From NCBI GenBank assembly GCA_963682175.1, contig OY821789.1, forward strand, positions 31,688,188 through 31,752,187: a stretch of DNA of 64,000 bases, read 5' to 3'. Below are positions 1 through 11,163 of the stretch, in pieces. The stretch comes from Triglochin maritima. Lineage: Eukaryota > Streptophyta > Magnoliopsida > Alismatales > Juncaginaceae. Position 1 is the stretch's first letter; each line of letters starts with the position of its first letter. Made by a program: the position numbers and the translations under genes. A model generated the notes under the pieces. That model was not told the origin of the DNA. It searched no databases and saw only the letters and a list, made by a program, of their open reading frames with translations.

Positions 1-2179
1 GATATGTGTCGCGGCCGCAACTATCGACAGATCTTTCCCAACGGAGATTATACTTGGGAACAACGTCTCCATCATGGCAAGTATCGGTGGGAACCCCATA
101 TATCCAAAAATATATATATGTATTTTTTTTATTAAGGATGAATTGACCGTCATTAAATTTCGTTGACACATGGTTGCACTTAATAATATAATTAAATCTG
201 AACTTCAAATTGAAAATTCAAACGTAGATCTTGATCAACAACATATGTAGATTAAAGATATCGAAAATCATAAAATTTGGAACATGTTTTACGTAGAGAT
301 GTAAAAATGAACGCATCACATTGGCTAAAACTCTAATTTCTAGATCTCATATGATATCTATATGTATTTTTTATTTATTTAGGAGGGATTCACTACAATT
401 AAATTTCGTTGACAGATGGTTGTGCTTGATAGCATAATTAAATATGAACTTTAAATTGAAAATTCAAACATATATCTTGATATACAACATATGTAGACTA
501 AAAATATCGAAAATCATAAAATTTTGGAATATATGTTTTATGTTGAGATGTAAAAATGAACGCATCATATCGCTAAAAAATCTGAGTTCTATATCTCATA
601 TGAAATGATAAACAAATTTGATCTATAGTTTGAATTTTTGATTTCGAGCTCATATTTGATTTTTTTTATCAAATGCAATTGTGTGTCAACGAATGTAAGA
701 GTACTGAATCTCTCTTCTCTTTTAAATGTTAATGTCAAAATAAAAGCACTTTTATCATCTCATAGTGAAGGAGGTTGAAATCAGGAGATGTGTTATAATT
801 TTTCATTTTGTACAAATTCAATATGATGTTTCTATTTTAGGGAAATAATTTAAATCGAATACGATGAGAAAAAATAAGAAAATGATCCAAAATTGTTATT
901 AGATGATGCTTGATTAAATATATTTTTACCATTTATCCTATATTTTATTATATGTTCTTGTTATTAATATGTTCAATAATTTTAGGGTGAAAGCTTTATC
1001 ATCCAACAAATGGAGATGAAGTTAGCAGACATCACCAAATATTTTGAAGATGGGTTAGTCGATTAATTTGTACTTTTTACATAAATGAAGTATGACTTCG
1101 ATTGACTTCTTGTTTATCAAAAAAAAAACATGTTGTTGAGGTCAAAAAAATAATGTAGGCATAACTCGAGAAATAGTAAAATCATTTTTTCTAAAATAAA
1201 ATAGTCATATAAATGCAGAAAATTTTGGGTATCGTGCATGTTTCTCATTGGAATAATTCTAATATGTTATTTTAAATAATTCAAAATATTTAAATGTACT
1301 TTACATTTATAATATCCCAGTACCTCTGAATTGCCTAAATTCAATCAATTCTACCCTCTTATATATTGAACCGTATTTATAGTCTAACGTATCTTTTGTG
1401 CTCATTAATTATGTTACTAAAGATGGTGAACTGAAGCTTATTGAGTATGTTGAATTTGAATTAACCTTTTTTTGTTGAAATTAAGGTGAACATGAGCGGT
1501 ATATAATATAAATTATAGTAAAAAATAGAAGTTATTTAATAATTGTGAAAACTTATGGTACTAGCAATATATATGTGGAATAATAATTTGGATGATACAC
1601 GTTGATGAAATTATTTTTGATGAAGGGTTTGTGACTTTTAAAAGTGGAAACGAGTTTTTGCCACTGGGACGATCATTCTTTGCTTCTCCACCGTCGGATC
1701 AGTATCGAGCGCCTTGGCTTCCATCGCCGTGTTCGCAATCAACGGCTCGGCTATGATCTTTGCCGAGCCGTTGACTCGAAAAGTGGCTCAAGATGACCTC
1801 TTTCCGTCCGTACACTCAAATCCTCTTCTACATTCAATCTTCGAAGTAAGATATTCTTTTCTTACTTATATTGTATATAAGCTAAATTTCAAAAAGAAAA
1901 ACATCTATAATATGATTTTGATAACTTTCATCATTCTTAGACATTTGATCAATTTTTCTTTTCCAAGATACTTGTGTCATAAAATTTAAATTTTCTCAAA
2001 AATATACTTGTGTCATGTAAAATAATGTAATTAAAAAGTTCGTGCAAAATTTTGAATTAATTTTATATAATATGGGTACTTCAAAGAGAAAAATGAGAAA
2101 TTGATCAAAGTAAACACCAAAGATGCAAGTGGAGACGGTATCCTCTCTAGGAGCACCATGAAGACCTCAGACCCATTCG
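1..2179. other. AT-rich non-coding stretch at the left edge
   Basis: No convincing gene. The sequence is AT-rich with many stops in all frames. A direct repeat occupies 118-606 (own entry). A more GC-rich patch at about 1640-1850 stays open for some 90 codons and ends in a donor-like GAAGTAAG, but I recognise no protein family in it. It could be a relic exon of an unrelated gene or of a transposable element. Confidence 0.5.
118..606. repeat. Two-copy direct repeat, ~245-bp unit
   Basis: Positions 118-361 and 362-606 are two adjacent diverged copies of the same AT-rich unit. Shared landmarks in the same order are ATTAAATTTCGTTGACA, AACATATGTAGA, TATCGAAAATCATAAAATTT, GAGATGTAAAAATGAACGCA and ATCTCATATGA. 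There is no coding potential. A simple tandem duplication followed by point mutation explains it. Confidence 0.85.
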
Positions 2180-2709
2180 ACATGGGCGCGGGCCACATGA
2201 ACCCAATTGGCGCGTTTGACCCAGGCTTGGTATACGATAGCGACACGATTGACTACCTTAACTTCTTGTGCACCCTAAACTACACCACCACCCAAATCTC
2301 CCAACTAATCCCACCCCAATCAAACACAACCATAACATGTCCCAAACACCCGATCCCAACCCACCACGACCTAAACTACCCTGCAATTGTTGTCCCAAAT
2401 CTCAAATCCACCACCAAGATCACTAGGACATTGACCAATGTGGGTGCCCAAAAGGAAGTTGTCTACCATGTGACCCACATTGTGAGTCCAAATGGGGTAA
2501 TGGTCGTGATTCGGCCCATGGTATTGGTGTTTGGGTGTGGTGTAGAGAAGTTGAACTTTGAGGTGTGGTTGACCCCAACCAAGTGGTCAAGTGAGAGGTT
2601 TGACTTTGGGGAGTTGGTTTGGAGTGATGGGAGGCATAGGGTTAGGAGCCCTATTGTTGTGGGTGTTAGTAATAATGGGGGTTGGGGAGGGGTAGTTAGG
2701 TCATTTTAG
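2104..2709 (+). pseudogene. Subtilisin-like protease, C-terminal fragment (copy 1)
   Basis: An open frame ending in TAG encodes the C-terminal part of a plant subtilase (S8 family, SBT3-like). It shows the segment DPFDMGAGHMNP, then a DPGLVYD block, DLNYPA, the TNVG motif of the fibronectin-III-like domain and a closing FDFGELVWSDG...VRSPIVV block. The catalytic Asp, His and Ser regions and the protease-associated domain are absent, because upstream sequence is AT-rich and non-coding. There is no ATG at a sensible point; the frame enters from about 2104. No stop or frameshift occurs inside it, so it was intact recently. Known family members are secreted apoplastic proteases. This piece alone cannot be active. 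It faces the HNH relic tail to tail and lies partly in the 3.1 kb duplicated block, with about 75 bp upstream that copy 2 lacks. It could instead be the last exon of a gene whose upstream exons I failed to see. Confidence 0.8.
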
Positions 2710-3210
2710 GGTTGACTTTGGATGGTTGACTTTTGACTTATGTGGTGGATTAACTGGTCAATTGGAACGTGTATGTTCTATCTTTATTGGATTGAGTCAG
2801 ACTGATTTATTTCATCTCTAATGCAATTGTTGTTTAGCCCAAAACTCAGAATTAAACTTCTATTATGATATATTTGGTCAACCACTGTTTGTTTTGGTTT
2901 GAATGATATAGATTTCATTTTCATCATAATAGAGTTAGCATTGAAATTTAGTTCCCTTGAAAAGATTTCTGTTGATAAATGTTGAAATCTAGAGATAAAT
3001 AATGATATGTTATAATTTCAAACCGCAACCAATTGTTTCTAACTCCTTTGTAAGTCATATCAACTTCAAAAATAAGTAAACATTGGAGCACAAAAAATAA
3101 AAGTTCATGCACCCAAAAGGTGAAAACAAATTCCAGAAAATTTTATTTGTGTACAAGTTTTATTTTTCTCCAACCACCTTTGGATTTGGATTCCAAATGC
3201 ACACCCCCTT

Positions 3211-3506
3211 CTATACATCTACTAGAACTTTCATGTAATGTACATGAGTTGCGATGATAGAGAATACAACTATTATGGATTAGAAATCGACGGATTTAAG
3301 TAGTGTTTAGTTAAGATTTACATTGAATTTAAAGTTCTGCCCTAAGTGATCTTACTAGAATCTGATATTTATATACATCTACTAGAATTTTCATGTAATG
3401 TACATGAGTTGCAATGATAACGAAAACCGCTATTAAGGATTAGATATCGACGGATTTAAGCAGTGTTTAGTTAAGATCTACATTGAATTTAAAGTTCTGC
3501 CCTAAG
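3211..3506. repeat. 136-bp tandem duplication at the HNH relic 3' end
   Basis: Positions 3211-3346 and 3371-3506 are two copies of the same 3' flank, from CATCTACTAGAA through TTTAAAGTTCTGCCCTAAG. The right-hand segmental copy has only one (about 25641-25776), so the duplication arose after the larger block was copied. The 3371-3506 member overlaps the stop codon of HNH exon 7. Confidence 0.85.
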
Positions 3507-5240
3507 GAGCTGGTTTAGATAGATATTGTTGCCATTCTTCTGGCACGCCTTTGCGCATCCTGAGCGATCTTACTGCTGCATTTGTCAGAGGTATGGCGAG
3601 TATATCGTACTCTTTTGGTGCCTGAACAAAAAAAACAGTGACAATAATTTCAATTCGTATTGAGTTGGAAAAACTTGTTACATTTCAGTAGTGAAGATAT
3701 AAATAGGTGTTGTTGAGAGACCTTTGGGACTTTAATCAACTTCATGTCCGCTTCTTCAAGTGTTTTGTGGCCTTTCTTAGAATTGCATCGCGAGCAAGCT
3801 GCAACCTGAGAGACAATTATGTGAAAATTAATTATCAGAGACCTGACAATACATTTCAGACAATGACTTTTGAGTTTAAATCACAAAAGGATATAGAGCG
3901 TTCAATAGAATACCAAGTTGTCCCATTTCCATTCCCCACCATGTGACATAGGCAAGATGTGGTCGATTGTTAGATCTTCACGCGAAGAACAATATCTGTA
4001 GGAGAAAAGGTGATTGGTATTGTTTCAACTAAAATATATATATCCAAAGTAAAGATGAAAGTAAAACATCCACAAAATTTAGCCCCCAATTGTTACTTGC
4101 TGAATATAGACAAATTCACAACTCTGACGAGACCATACACATAATTGCATATCACAATTGGTACGGTTTCATTACACAACTCGTACGGTCATATTCATTG
4201 TTATAAAAAAAATCGAATTTGGACAGTTTATTCTTGAAATTCATCCTTCACCAATGCATTAGTTTATTCAAGCAAAAAAGAAATTCAGAGTATTCTCCTG
4301 TGACTATTTAACATTCCCACTGTTGAAGAGTGTGAAGAAAAAATATATACTGATATACATATATAAATTGTGCAAATAGAAATTTACATCGAGATCTAGC
4401 TTCTTGCTGTACTTTCCATTTCCAAATGGCCAAACTGACATTTGGATTACCACGAACGGCTAAGTAATTGCCTATGTTTCTTATTCATTGTAAAATAGCA
4501 GAAAATCAAACATCCTGACTAGGAAGGTGTGACTGCATACATCCAGTCCCTCTTTGGTGGGAGCCTTTTGTGAGGCATTAGGATCAATTCGATGTTAATC
4601 TAGCTTTGTGCTACTTGCAGGAAAAAATCCAACTTTGTGCTTTCTTTTCAAAACAGACATCCTCGACCTTGCTCTATTTACTAGTGAGCGGTATTGTTGG
4701 ATTGATCCTTAATGTTGTAGAAGTCGTACAATATATAGGATCAGTACTCTATGACAATAGATTTCTCAGCGTACTTCGCTATGCATGGTGGTTATTTTCT
4801 TCCATATAATGTTTTCCTTAGATTATAATTTCGAAAGAAAAACCAAGGAAATGGAGAACCCATGCTACTTAAGTCCCACCTTTCACACGAATTTTAGATA
4901 GTATGCCAACTAATAAATTTGAGCACCAATCAATGATTTCAAATAAAAAGAAAGACTCACTGACAAGTATAGTTGTCACGATAAAATATGCTTTTCCGAC
5001 TAAAATTGCACCTTAGCTTTCTCCTCTTCATAACTTACAATAAGAGTGTCACCTGGAAAGTTTGTTACGAGGTTTAGAAGTTTCGACCATGTTGAATTGA
5101 CATTCACAAACTGTCATTTGGTCGTAAAATCACATTACTGAGTGCACGATTAACCACAGTTGGTCAGTCCCCTACCATTAGGACTGCTGGAATGTAGAAT
5201 GACCTTTCGGGTGAAGACACAGTCTAATCATAATATTCCA
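3502..5240 (-). pseudogene. HNH endonuclease pseudogene, exons 3-7 (copy 1)
   Basis: The 3' part of the HNH gene at 25770-29352 is duplicated here. Recognisable exons on the minus strand are exon 7 (3621-3502), exon 6 (3805-3722), exon 5 (3995-3914), exon 4 (5052-4961) and part of exon 3 (about 5240-5166). Exon lengths and splice positions match the intact copy. It is broken: exon 3 has a TAG in place of the Gln codon of YYDQT, exon 4 has a TAA where the intact copy reads CAA (5037-5035), and exons 1-2 and the promoter are missing. In exon 5 the conserved SRGGEW has become SHGGEW. The frames of exons 6 and 7 are still open and nearly identical to copy 2, which suggests recent duplication or residual gene conversion. 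No product is expected. Confidence 0.92.
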
Positions 5241-6977
5241 ATTATAATCTATTATCTCATTTTTTTGGGTAATGTTTTTTTTCTGAACCATTAATTGTAT
5301 ATTTTAAATTTAATTCCCAACATTTAGTAGGATTCGTTTTGAAACCGTCATAGATATGACGGTTAATCACAGTATGCATGTCCTTCGAAGCGTCTTTACT
5401 AATGGTCCATTTGTGACAGAGGAAATGCTAAAAGTAGATTATCAGAGGCAATGCGAAGACGATGGGAAATAAAATAAACATAATTTATTTTGAAATCTGT
5501 TGGAAAACTATTTTTTTAATTTTAACTAATTTATGAACAAGATGATGTAAAGCTTAAGATCAACTGTAATGAGTAATTTTTGGTGCATTTGTATTTCTTC
5601 TTCTATTTATTAACTTGGAAAGGGGACTATATCGACAATTTGACCACAAAGGAATATTGGGCTAACGGCTAGGTGCTTATTCCAGGTAGAGATTTGCTTA
5701 ACTCATTTCGACAACTATGTAATTTCCTTTTTCAAAGATGGTCGAATATTGTGTTGAGCAGAAGAGACTACATCGAAGATAGATGAAATGTAAATTTAGA
5801 TTTATAACTTATATTTACACACTATCTACCTTTTCAAACACTCAACTAATTTTTTTGCTACCACGTTTTCTCTTATACAAGATTCTCTCTATTACAATAC
5901 ACATACATTACATAATACAACTACAAGACTCTTGCTTAAGATGCATGAGATAATGGACACTCTTATTTATACCGTGAGATGGAAACTTGTGAAAAGAGAA
6001 AAAAATCTGGAGTAGAAAATTCTAGAATTCTCCAAAGTGGCGGAGAAAATAGAAACTTCTATAGTATGAAATATCTAGAGATTTGGTATATTGAATTGTG
6101 TTCGTAATTTGTTTAAGTAATTTATATGTGAATGAGTATTCCATGCACTACATTAAAATACTGTGTTAACATACTGTATAACATGCACTACATTTATAAC
6201 AGTAATTTGTTTAAGTAATTTATACAGTGTTAACATACTGTATAACATGCACTACATTAAAATATTCATTTACAGAATGCATATTCCATGTCAAATTTGT
6301 TGTTTGTGAATGAGATCGGCTTAACATGAATTATATGCGAAAGATAGAAAAAATAACTCAAATCATCAAATGTGATAATTTGAACAGTAGTTTTTTTAAA
6401 ATAAAAGAATCATTCTTGTGTAACCGTCCCCATATACAAAGTTGTAATATTTGTTGGTTGAGATAAGCTTCTGTTTCTGTGTTTTTTTCCCCCACAAGAT
6501 TTGAAGTTTGATTTTAGAATATGTTGGGTAAAGCATGAATTATTAAGTTAAACTAGAAGGAAAAATATGTTTTGACCAATTTGAAAGTATTCTCCGACCA
6601 TGTAAACTTGTAAAGAGTTTCAATCGATGGGGTTAATTTTATGTAACTGTAATTAACTCAGTGAATGAACTCTGGCTTTACGTTTCTGGAATCGAAGGAA
6701 ATTCCCAAGAGCTCTATCTTGTATTTGCTTCCTCTTGTATCTTGTATCTTGTCTGAAAAAGTTTATTTGATTCATATGTGGATCCAAATTAAACATAGGA
6801 TACTATTAAAATAAAGCATCACGAAAGAGAAATATTATATATAGAAACACATTCATATATATTTATGAAAATACGAAAGCAGGGGTAACATAAATAATCT
6901 TTGCAGACATGCAGGTATAGGATTTACCCCACATATACCAGCAGATCCTAACCCTCTTGTCATATATCATGACCTAG
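5241..6977. other. AT-rich spacer
   Basis: No gene seen. The sequence is AT-rich with short repeats (own entry at 6107-6262). It starts exactly where the left segmental copy ends, so it is inserted DNA or part of the interval that separated the two copies. Confidence 0.6.
6107..6262. repeat. Local interspersed direct repeats
   Basis: AATTTGTTTAAGTAATTTAT occurs at about 6107 and 6204. The string GTTAACATACTGTATAACATG followed by CACTACATT occurs at about 6165 and 6228. The repeated core contains the imperfect palindrome GTTAACATACTGTATAAC. This is a small duplication with no coding content. Confidence 0.75.
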
Positions 6978-7187
6978 CTAGTCGGTATGATTGGCCGCAT
7001 CGGCCCATGCATCTGCTGCCTTGCTCCACGCTTTCTCCGCCTCCTGTTTATAGGTCGAATTAAGGTTACTCTTATATGCCTCGAGGCAGGCCTTAGCCTC
7101 TTCTTCTCTCGCCTTTGCCGCCTGGACTCTCGCCTTAGCCGCTTCAGCTCTCGTTGTTGACGGCATTAATGTGTCCGTCCCTAACAT
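6978..7187 (-). CDS. Small Ala/Glu/Lys-rich helical protein (paralogue A)
   Basis: A single-exon frame of 69 codons from ATG to TAG. I do not recognise a named family. The protein is almost entirely predicted amphipathic helix: EAAKARVQAAKAREEEAKA is followed by a Tyr/Asn linker and a second helix with KAWSKAADAWADAA. It has no signal peptide or membrane segment. The Ala/Lys/Glu spacing resembles late-embryogenesis-abundant or coiled-coil proteins, but that is only a compositional comparison. A paralogue lies 3 kb away (9992-10219) on the same strand, sharing the helix core, the paired Trp and about 150 bp of 3' flank. The two genes differ in their first ATG. The start shared by both is the internal ATG before Pro (7166 here), which would give 62 aa. 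A TATA box lies about 45 bp upstream. It could be an orphan gene or a relic of a larger one. Confidence 0.55.
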   Translation of the reverse strand: MLGTDTLMPSTTRAEAAKARVQAAKAREEEAKACLEAYKSNLNSTYKQEAEKAWSKAADAWADAANHTD

Positions 7188-7227
7188 TCTCGACCCCTTC
7201 CGTTCTTTCCTTAACCCCCACTACTAC

Positions 7228-7235
7228 TATATATA
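7228..7235 (-). promoter_or_regulatory. TATA box of small helical gene A
   Basis: On the minus strand TATATATA is followed by GTAGTAGTGGGGGTTAAGGAAAG, an arrangement repeated upstream of the paralogue at 10219. It sits 41-48 bp from the longer ATG and about 65 bp from the shared ATG at 7166, which fits the shared start better because it leaves room for a leader. Confidence 0.5.
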
Positions 7236-7781
7236 CATTCTCCCTTTTGTGTGTATTAATATAAAATTATATAGCTGGCAAATGATTTGGTATTGTGGTA
7301 CTCAAATTTGAAAGATTTTATATCGGAATTAGCAGACGAATTTTTATTTGGTAACATTTGTGTTGCTGATTTGATATCGAAACTTGAATTGGTAAGAGGA
7401 AACTTACCAAATATATACCATATATGTACATATAGAGGTAGAAATCTTCTAATCGAAAATTCAGATACTTGGTTATAATTTTTAACTCTAGTCATGATAA
7501 CGAGAATATATAAATATATCTTCACTTCCTAAACAAGTAAAATTATTTCCCTTTTTTTAGAATATATGTGTTTTTTGGTACGTATAAGTAATTCAAAGCA
7601 AACACTCAAAACTTCGGGATGAAATACATATAAATCAAATTTGAAGTAATCATAAAATTTCAATCCGATTAAATATCTCTAGAAAAACCTCGTCGTTATG
7701 CAAAATGACGTAGATTACACCGACAAACTTGTATAACGCTGCAAAATATACTCCTTGTTGAAAAGAACAAAAATAGAAGAC

Positions 7782-7882
7782 CAAAATGATCGCGTCTAGA
7801 AAAATAAGAAGACCATAATGATTAATGATCGCGTCTTGACGATTTTAAATGCATCAGTACATTTTTTTTGAATATTTGTTTT
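7782..7882. repeat. ~100-bp dispersed repeat, second copy at 24306-24401
   Basis: The two copies share AATGATCGCGTC, AGAAAAATAAGAAGACCATAA, GATCGCGTCTTGACG and TTTTAAATGCATC in order. This copy has an extra TTAATGA. At the other site a solo LTR is inserted at the left end of the repeat, leaving AAATG as target duplication, so this copy shows the unfilled sequence to the right of the insertion point. Its identity is unknown. Confidence 0.8.
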
Positions 7883-8874
7883 CGCTTTTGAAACTCATAG
7901 CCACAAAAAAGTTGGATTTGAAGATCAAACATTTTGTTTGCATGCCCAGATCTCTCTCTAAAAAAATTCCAAAACTACATCCGAATTTTTTTTGAAAGAA
8001 AGGTATATATTGTTTCAAATAGGTCGTAGAAAAGTTGGAAGGATCAAATGAATTCTTAAAATGTAATATGAGGATTATTCAAGAATAGGTTGTACATTGC
8101 TGTTGGGTTCCAAGAATAAATGGGGATTTTGTCTAAGATTTGGTCATTATTCATCATCAAGTTTGTGTATCATATAACACTCACACAGTCACAGTTATAG
8201 TAACACGCTGCAATTTGTATTTAGTATTGTGTAATAACAATACCTTATATGATTGTGGAGAAGATAAGGCCAAACATTAAGAATATTGCTAAAATATTTT
8301 GACTTAGAAATCAAAACAAAATTTATGAATAATTTAATAAATTATAAATTGGAGTTGGGATACAAAGAACCCTGTGCTCATTCTATTTTTGACAAGTCTC
8401 TTATTTACGTTAAATCAATTGTTGAACTGTAATAACTCATGTAAAAGTTTTATGAACAAAATGATGTATATTGTTGTAATATACTGTCACGTCCCATGAC
8501 AGATGTGGGGTTTTTTTTCCAATCATTTGGCAATTATGATTAAGGTTGTGTGCGTATGTCACCCCTTGTAGTTAGGGTTTACTATGCAAAATTACGAATC
8601 AATTAAAAACTATTTTTTAGACATTTTCATCACTACTACTACTACATAAAGGGCTAACATACAATTCCGTCGGAAAAATACATGGCAAGATACCAAATAC
8701 AATCTCTTACAAATTGCGTCAAATTAAAATTCGTGGGGCTACAGAGGGCACAATCTTCCATTACTTTAATGTCTAACTTATAATTTTTGATAACTCGTTC
8801 GTGATAGTCACGAGATTGTTGTAAGACAATAATCTACACAGGCTTGGGATGGATTGTCGCAAAGCATTCTTCAC

Positions 8875-9037
8875 ACAAATCATAAGTTTTCAAATTTAAG
8901 TAAAGATGTACAAATCATAAGTAGACAAAATATATAAGAAAAATACTATTCAAATTTATAAGAAAAATACTAGACAAATCATAAGTTTTCAAATTTAGGT
9001 AAAGATGTACAAATCATAAGTAGACAAAATATGTAAG
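8875..9037. repeat. Direct repeat, ~64-bp unit
   Basis: Positions 8875-8938 and 8974-9037 share ACAAATCATAAGTTTTCAAA, GTAAAGATGTACAAATCATA and AGTAGACAAAATAT. They are separated by a short AT-rich linker. Non-coding. Confidence 0.85.
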
Positions 9038-9123
9038 ACAATAATCAACGCTTATCGGAGTGTAAGAAACACAATAATATTCATTTTCTTCCGGACTAAT
9101 CAAAGGTTTTTCTATAATTTTCC

Positions 9124-9157
9124 AACCCCCACTACTACTACTACTGTATATATATGT
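9124..9157 (-). other. Relic promoter of a third small helical gene
   Basis: The plus-strand string AACCCCCACTACTACTACT runs into TGTATATATATG. This matches the ACT-triplet and TATA arrangement directly upstream of both small helical genes (7220-7235 and 10250-10312). No coding sequence follows on the minus strand, so this looks like a promoter fragment left from a lost third copy. Confidence 0.45.
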
Positions 9158-9991
9158 TGCACTTTATATCATGTTAGGAGAGAGGTCCTGTTGTCCAGTA
9201 TTGACGACGATATTTTATATATGTTGCACTTTATATCATGTATATGTTTGTTGTTGTCTTGTTCATTTATGCATTAGGGGTTTGGCATACGAGTTTTCTT
9301 ATGGAAACTCAGGTATAGTTGCATGTTTGCTTTTCAGACCGTGAGCGACGTTAGAAGGTGGTGACCGAGGAGGAGCACACATGGGACCAGATCCTGCTTG
9401 TCCTACATTTTGGAGGTTGTAGTGATTAATTATATTCTTGTGTTGTACTCTTTTAATATAATCACACTTTTGAAAAACTCAGGTGTGTGTATTGGTGCAC
9501 ATTGTGTTTGTATTTCCGTAATATCCTTAAATGTTGTGTTTGCCCTTGCTAATTGTCATTAAAAAGTTTTAAATTCTTCACTGTTTTGATGATGTTACAC
9601 ATATACACCTTGTGTATTTAACTACCAATTTTCGATGAAAAGTATGTAACAATAAATACGCTACAACAATATACAATAGACCAAAATTGAATCGTCATTC
9701 ATCAACAATACCCCAACGTCTCAAAAGAAAAAAATTACTTTGGCAAAGTAAGGAAGAGTCGGATGTAATGATGTATCAAATCATATTTTGTCGGAAAATG
9801 TTTATTTGATTTATCATATATAGATCCAAATTAAAATAAAGCATTAAAACACAAAAGAGAAATATCATAGAAACGCATCCATATATATTTATGAAAATAC
9901 GATAGCATGTAAGGAAAATAATCCTTGCAGACATGCTCGTATAGGATTTACCCCATATATACCAGCCGATTCCAACCCTCTTTGTCATATA

Positions 9992-10219
9992 TCATGGCCT
10001 AGACATCCTCGCCGCCTCATGGGTCCACGTCTTACCCGCCTCGGCCCATGCCTCTGCTGCCTTCATCCACGCACTCGACGCATTCTCTTTTAAATACTCA
10101 TAAGTGGGTTCCAACTTATACGCCTCAAGCCAGGCCTTAGCCTCTTCTTCTGCCGCCTTTGCCGCCTGGACTCTCACCTCGGCCGCTTCAGTTCCCCTTG
10201 TTGGCGTCATTGTGTCCAT
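9992..10219 (-). CDS. Small Ala/Glu/Trp-rich helical protein (paralogue B)
   Basis: A single-exon frame of 75 codons from ATG to TGA, paralogous to 6978-7187. It shares RVQAAKA, EEEAKA, LEAYK and a second helix with AWMKAAEAWAEA. It has a longer tail ending in ARMSRP. Both halves are predicted amphipathic helices with Ala on one face and Glu/Lys on the other, with Trp at regular spacing in the second helix. It has no targeting signal or Cys cluster. The ATG at 10210 is the one shared with paralogue A and may be the true start (72 aa). Flanking sequence is also conserved on both sides, so the duplication included promoter and 3' flank. The stop codons are at different points because the tail of B reads through where A stops. 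Function unknown; an LEA-like or scaffold role would be a guess. Confidence 0.55.
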   Translation of the reverse strand: MDTMTPTRGTEAAEVRVQAAKAAEEEAKAWLEAYKLEPTYEYLKENASSAWMKAAEAWAEAGKTWTHEAARMSRP

Positions 10220-10255
10220 CCTTAAAATTCTCCCTTCGTTTCTTTCCTAAACCCC

Positions 10256-10312
10256 CACTACTACTACTACTAGTCGTCGTCTACTACTACTACTATATAT
10301 ATATATATATAT
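10256..10312 (-). promoter_or_regulatory. ACT-triplet microsatellite and TATA run of gene B
   Basis: A run of ACT triplets, interrupted by AGTCGTCGT, is followed by an uninterrupted (TA)n stretch at 10294-10312. On the minus strand this reads as a TATA box followed by AGT repeats and then the GGGGGTTTAGGAAAG leader. The triplet run is longer than upstream of paralogue A, so it has expanded by slippage. Confidence 0.5.
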
Positions 10313-10856
10313 TGGGCTTATGTGTATTAAAAATGAATTGTTATTAAATTGCAAGTTTTTTCTCGAAATTATACTAATTATGTTTTGGTCCACTACCTAG
10401 CTCCAATCATTTTCTTGATATTTGCATATGAAATGGTTCCGATCCATTCAAATGTTGTTTTGGTTAATTAGGCATAAAGGTGTAATTAAGTAGGTCAGTA
10501 CTTAACAACATTATATTTTAATTATATTATATTATATAATATAAACCCATGATATGAACATCAACACCGATACAATGAAACTCTTGTTGACAAAATAAGA
10601 ATCCATTGAGATTTTCTTTGAGATTTGAATATTTCTTTTAGTTGGTGCATGAAACCGACATTTGTATTAGATTATCTGACTAAGCTGTGTCATTTTTCGA
10701 AAGTTTGGTTTATTTATTTTATTGGAATTAGCTCAAATAGCACGGCCAATATAAACTGAAACTCCATCCCTATTCCGAAGTCTTAGGATACCGCAAATAT
10801 AATATCTGATCGGTGTAGGTAACTGTTACACCGATAGATATCTCGTTCTGTCATTA

Positions 10857-11021
10857 ACAAATTACACCGACAAATATCTCATTCCGTCGTTGACAAATTA
10901 CACTGATGGTTAAGTTAACGAATTACACCGACAAATTACATGAACATCGACAGAAACAAATTACACCGACAAATATCTCATTCCGTCGTTGACAAATTAC
11001 ACTGATGGTTAAGTTAACGAA
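10857..11021. repeat. Direct repeat, ~65-bp unit
   Basis: Positions 10857-10921 and 10956-11021 share ACAAATTACACCGACAAATA, TCTCATTCCGTCGTTGACAA and ATTACACTGATGGTTAAG. Shorter pieces of the ACACCGACAAAT motif are scattered on either side. Non-coding. Confidence 0.85.
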
Positions 11022-11034
11022 CATCGACAGAAAC

Positions 11035-11158
11035 ATGCCCGGAACGGAGTTGTGTCGTTTTCACCCTTGGACCACCGTTCTGGCTCATTTCGACCGAACG
11101 ACTCATCTCGTTTGGTGAAAACAAGGCAGCTCCTTTGGTGAAAACGACACAACTCCTA
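11035..11158. repeat. Left fragment of the satellite array
   Basis: It contains the short subrepeat CTCGTTTGGTGAAAACGAC that also forms the tails of the satellite monomers at 12683 and beyond. The solo LTR at 11164-12677 interrupts it, and the subrepeats resume directly on the other side. This shows that the array existed before the retrotransposon inserted. Confidence 0.75.
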
Positions 11159-11163
11159 GTTAT

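Larger units (their letters stand above)
2180..5240. repeat. Segmental duplication, left copy (3.1 kb)
   Basis: This block is colinear and highly similar to 24444-27548. Similarity starts at ACATGGGCGCGGGCCAC and stops after ATAATATTCCA, where the two copies diverge abruptly. It spans the end of the subtilase frame, the convergent intergenic spacer and HNH exons 7 to 3 with their introns. Compared with the right copy it has an internal tandem duplication (3211-3506) and lacks about 140 bp near 3070. That gap lies between two ACTTC motifs, as expected for a microhomology deletion. Both genes in this copy are truncated or mutated. Confidence 0.92.
7257..9991. other. AT-rich spacer between the two small helical genes
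   Basis: No gene recognised. It holds a short dispersed repeat (7782-7882), a ~64-bp direct repeat (8875-9037) and a relic of the small-gene promoter (9124-9157). The promoter relic suggests that a third copy of the small gene once lay here. Confidence 0.5.

Noticed and set aside
1714..1989. 91-codon frame with GC-rich first half and donor-like end
   Set aside because: I could not match it to any family, and no partner exon is visible.
4606..4809. Hydrophobic plus-strand frame of 67 codons, partly open also in the second copy (about 26935-27120)
   Set aside because: It lies inside HNH intron 4 on the opposite strand, the second copy has a stop near its start, and many replacements separate the two copies. 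It matches no family I know.
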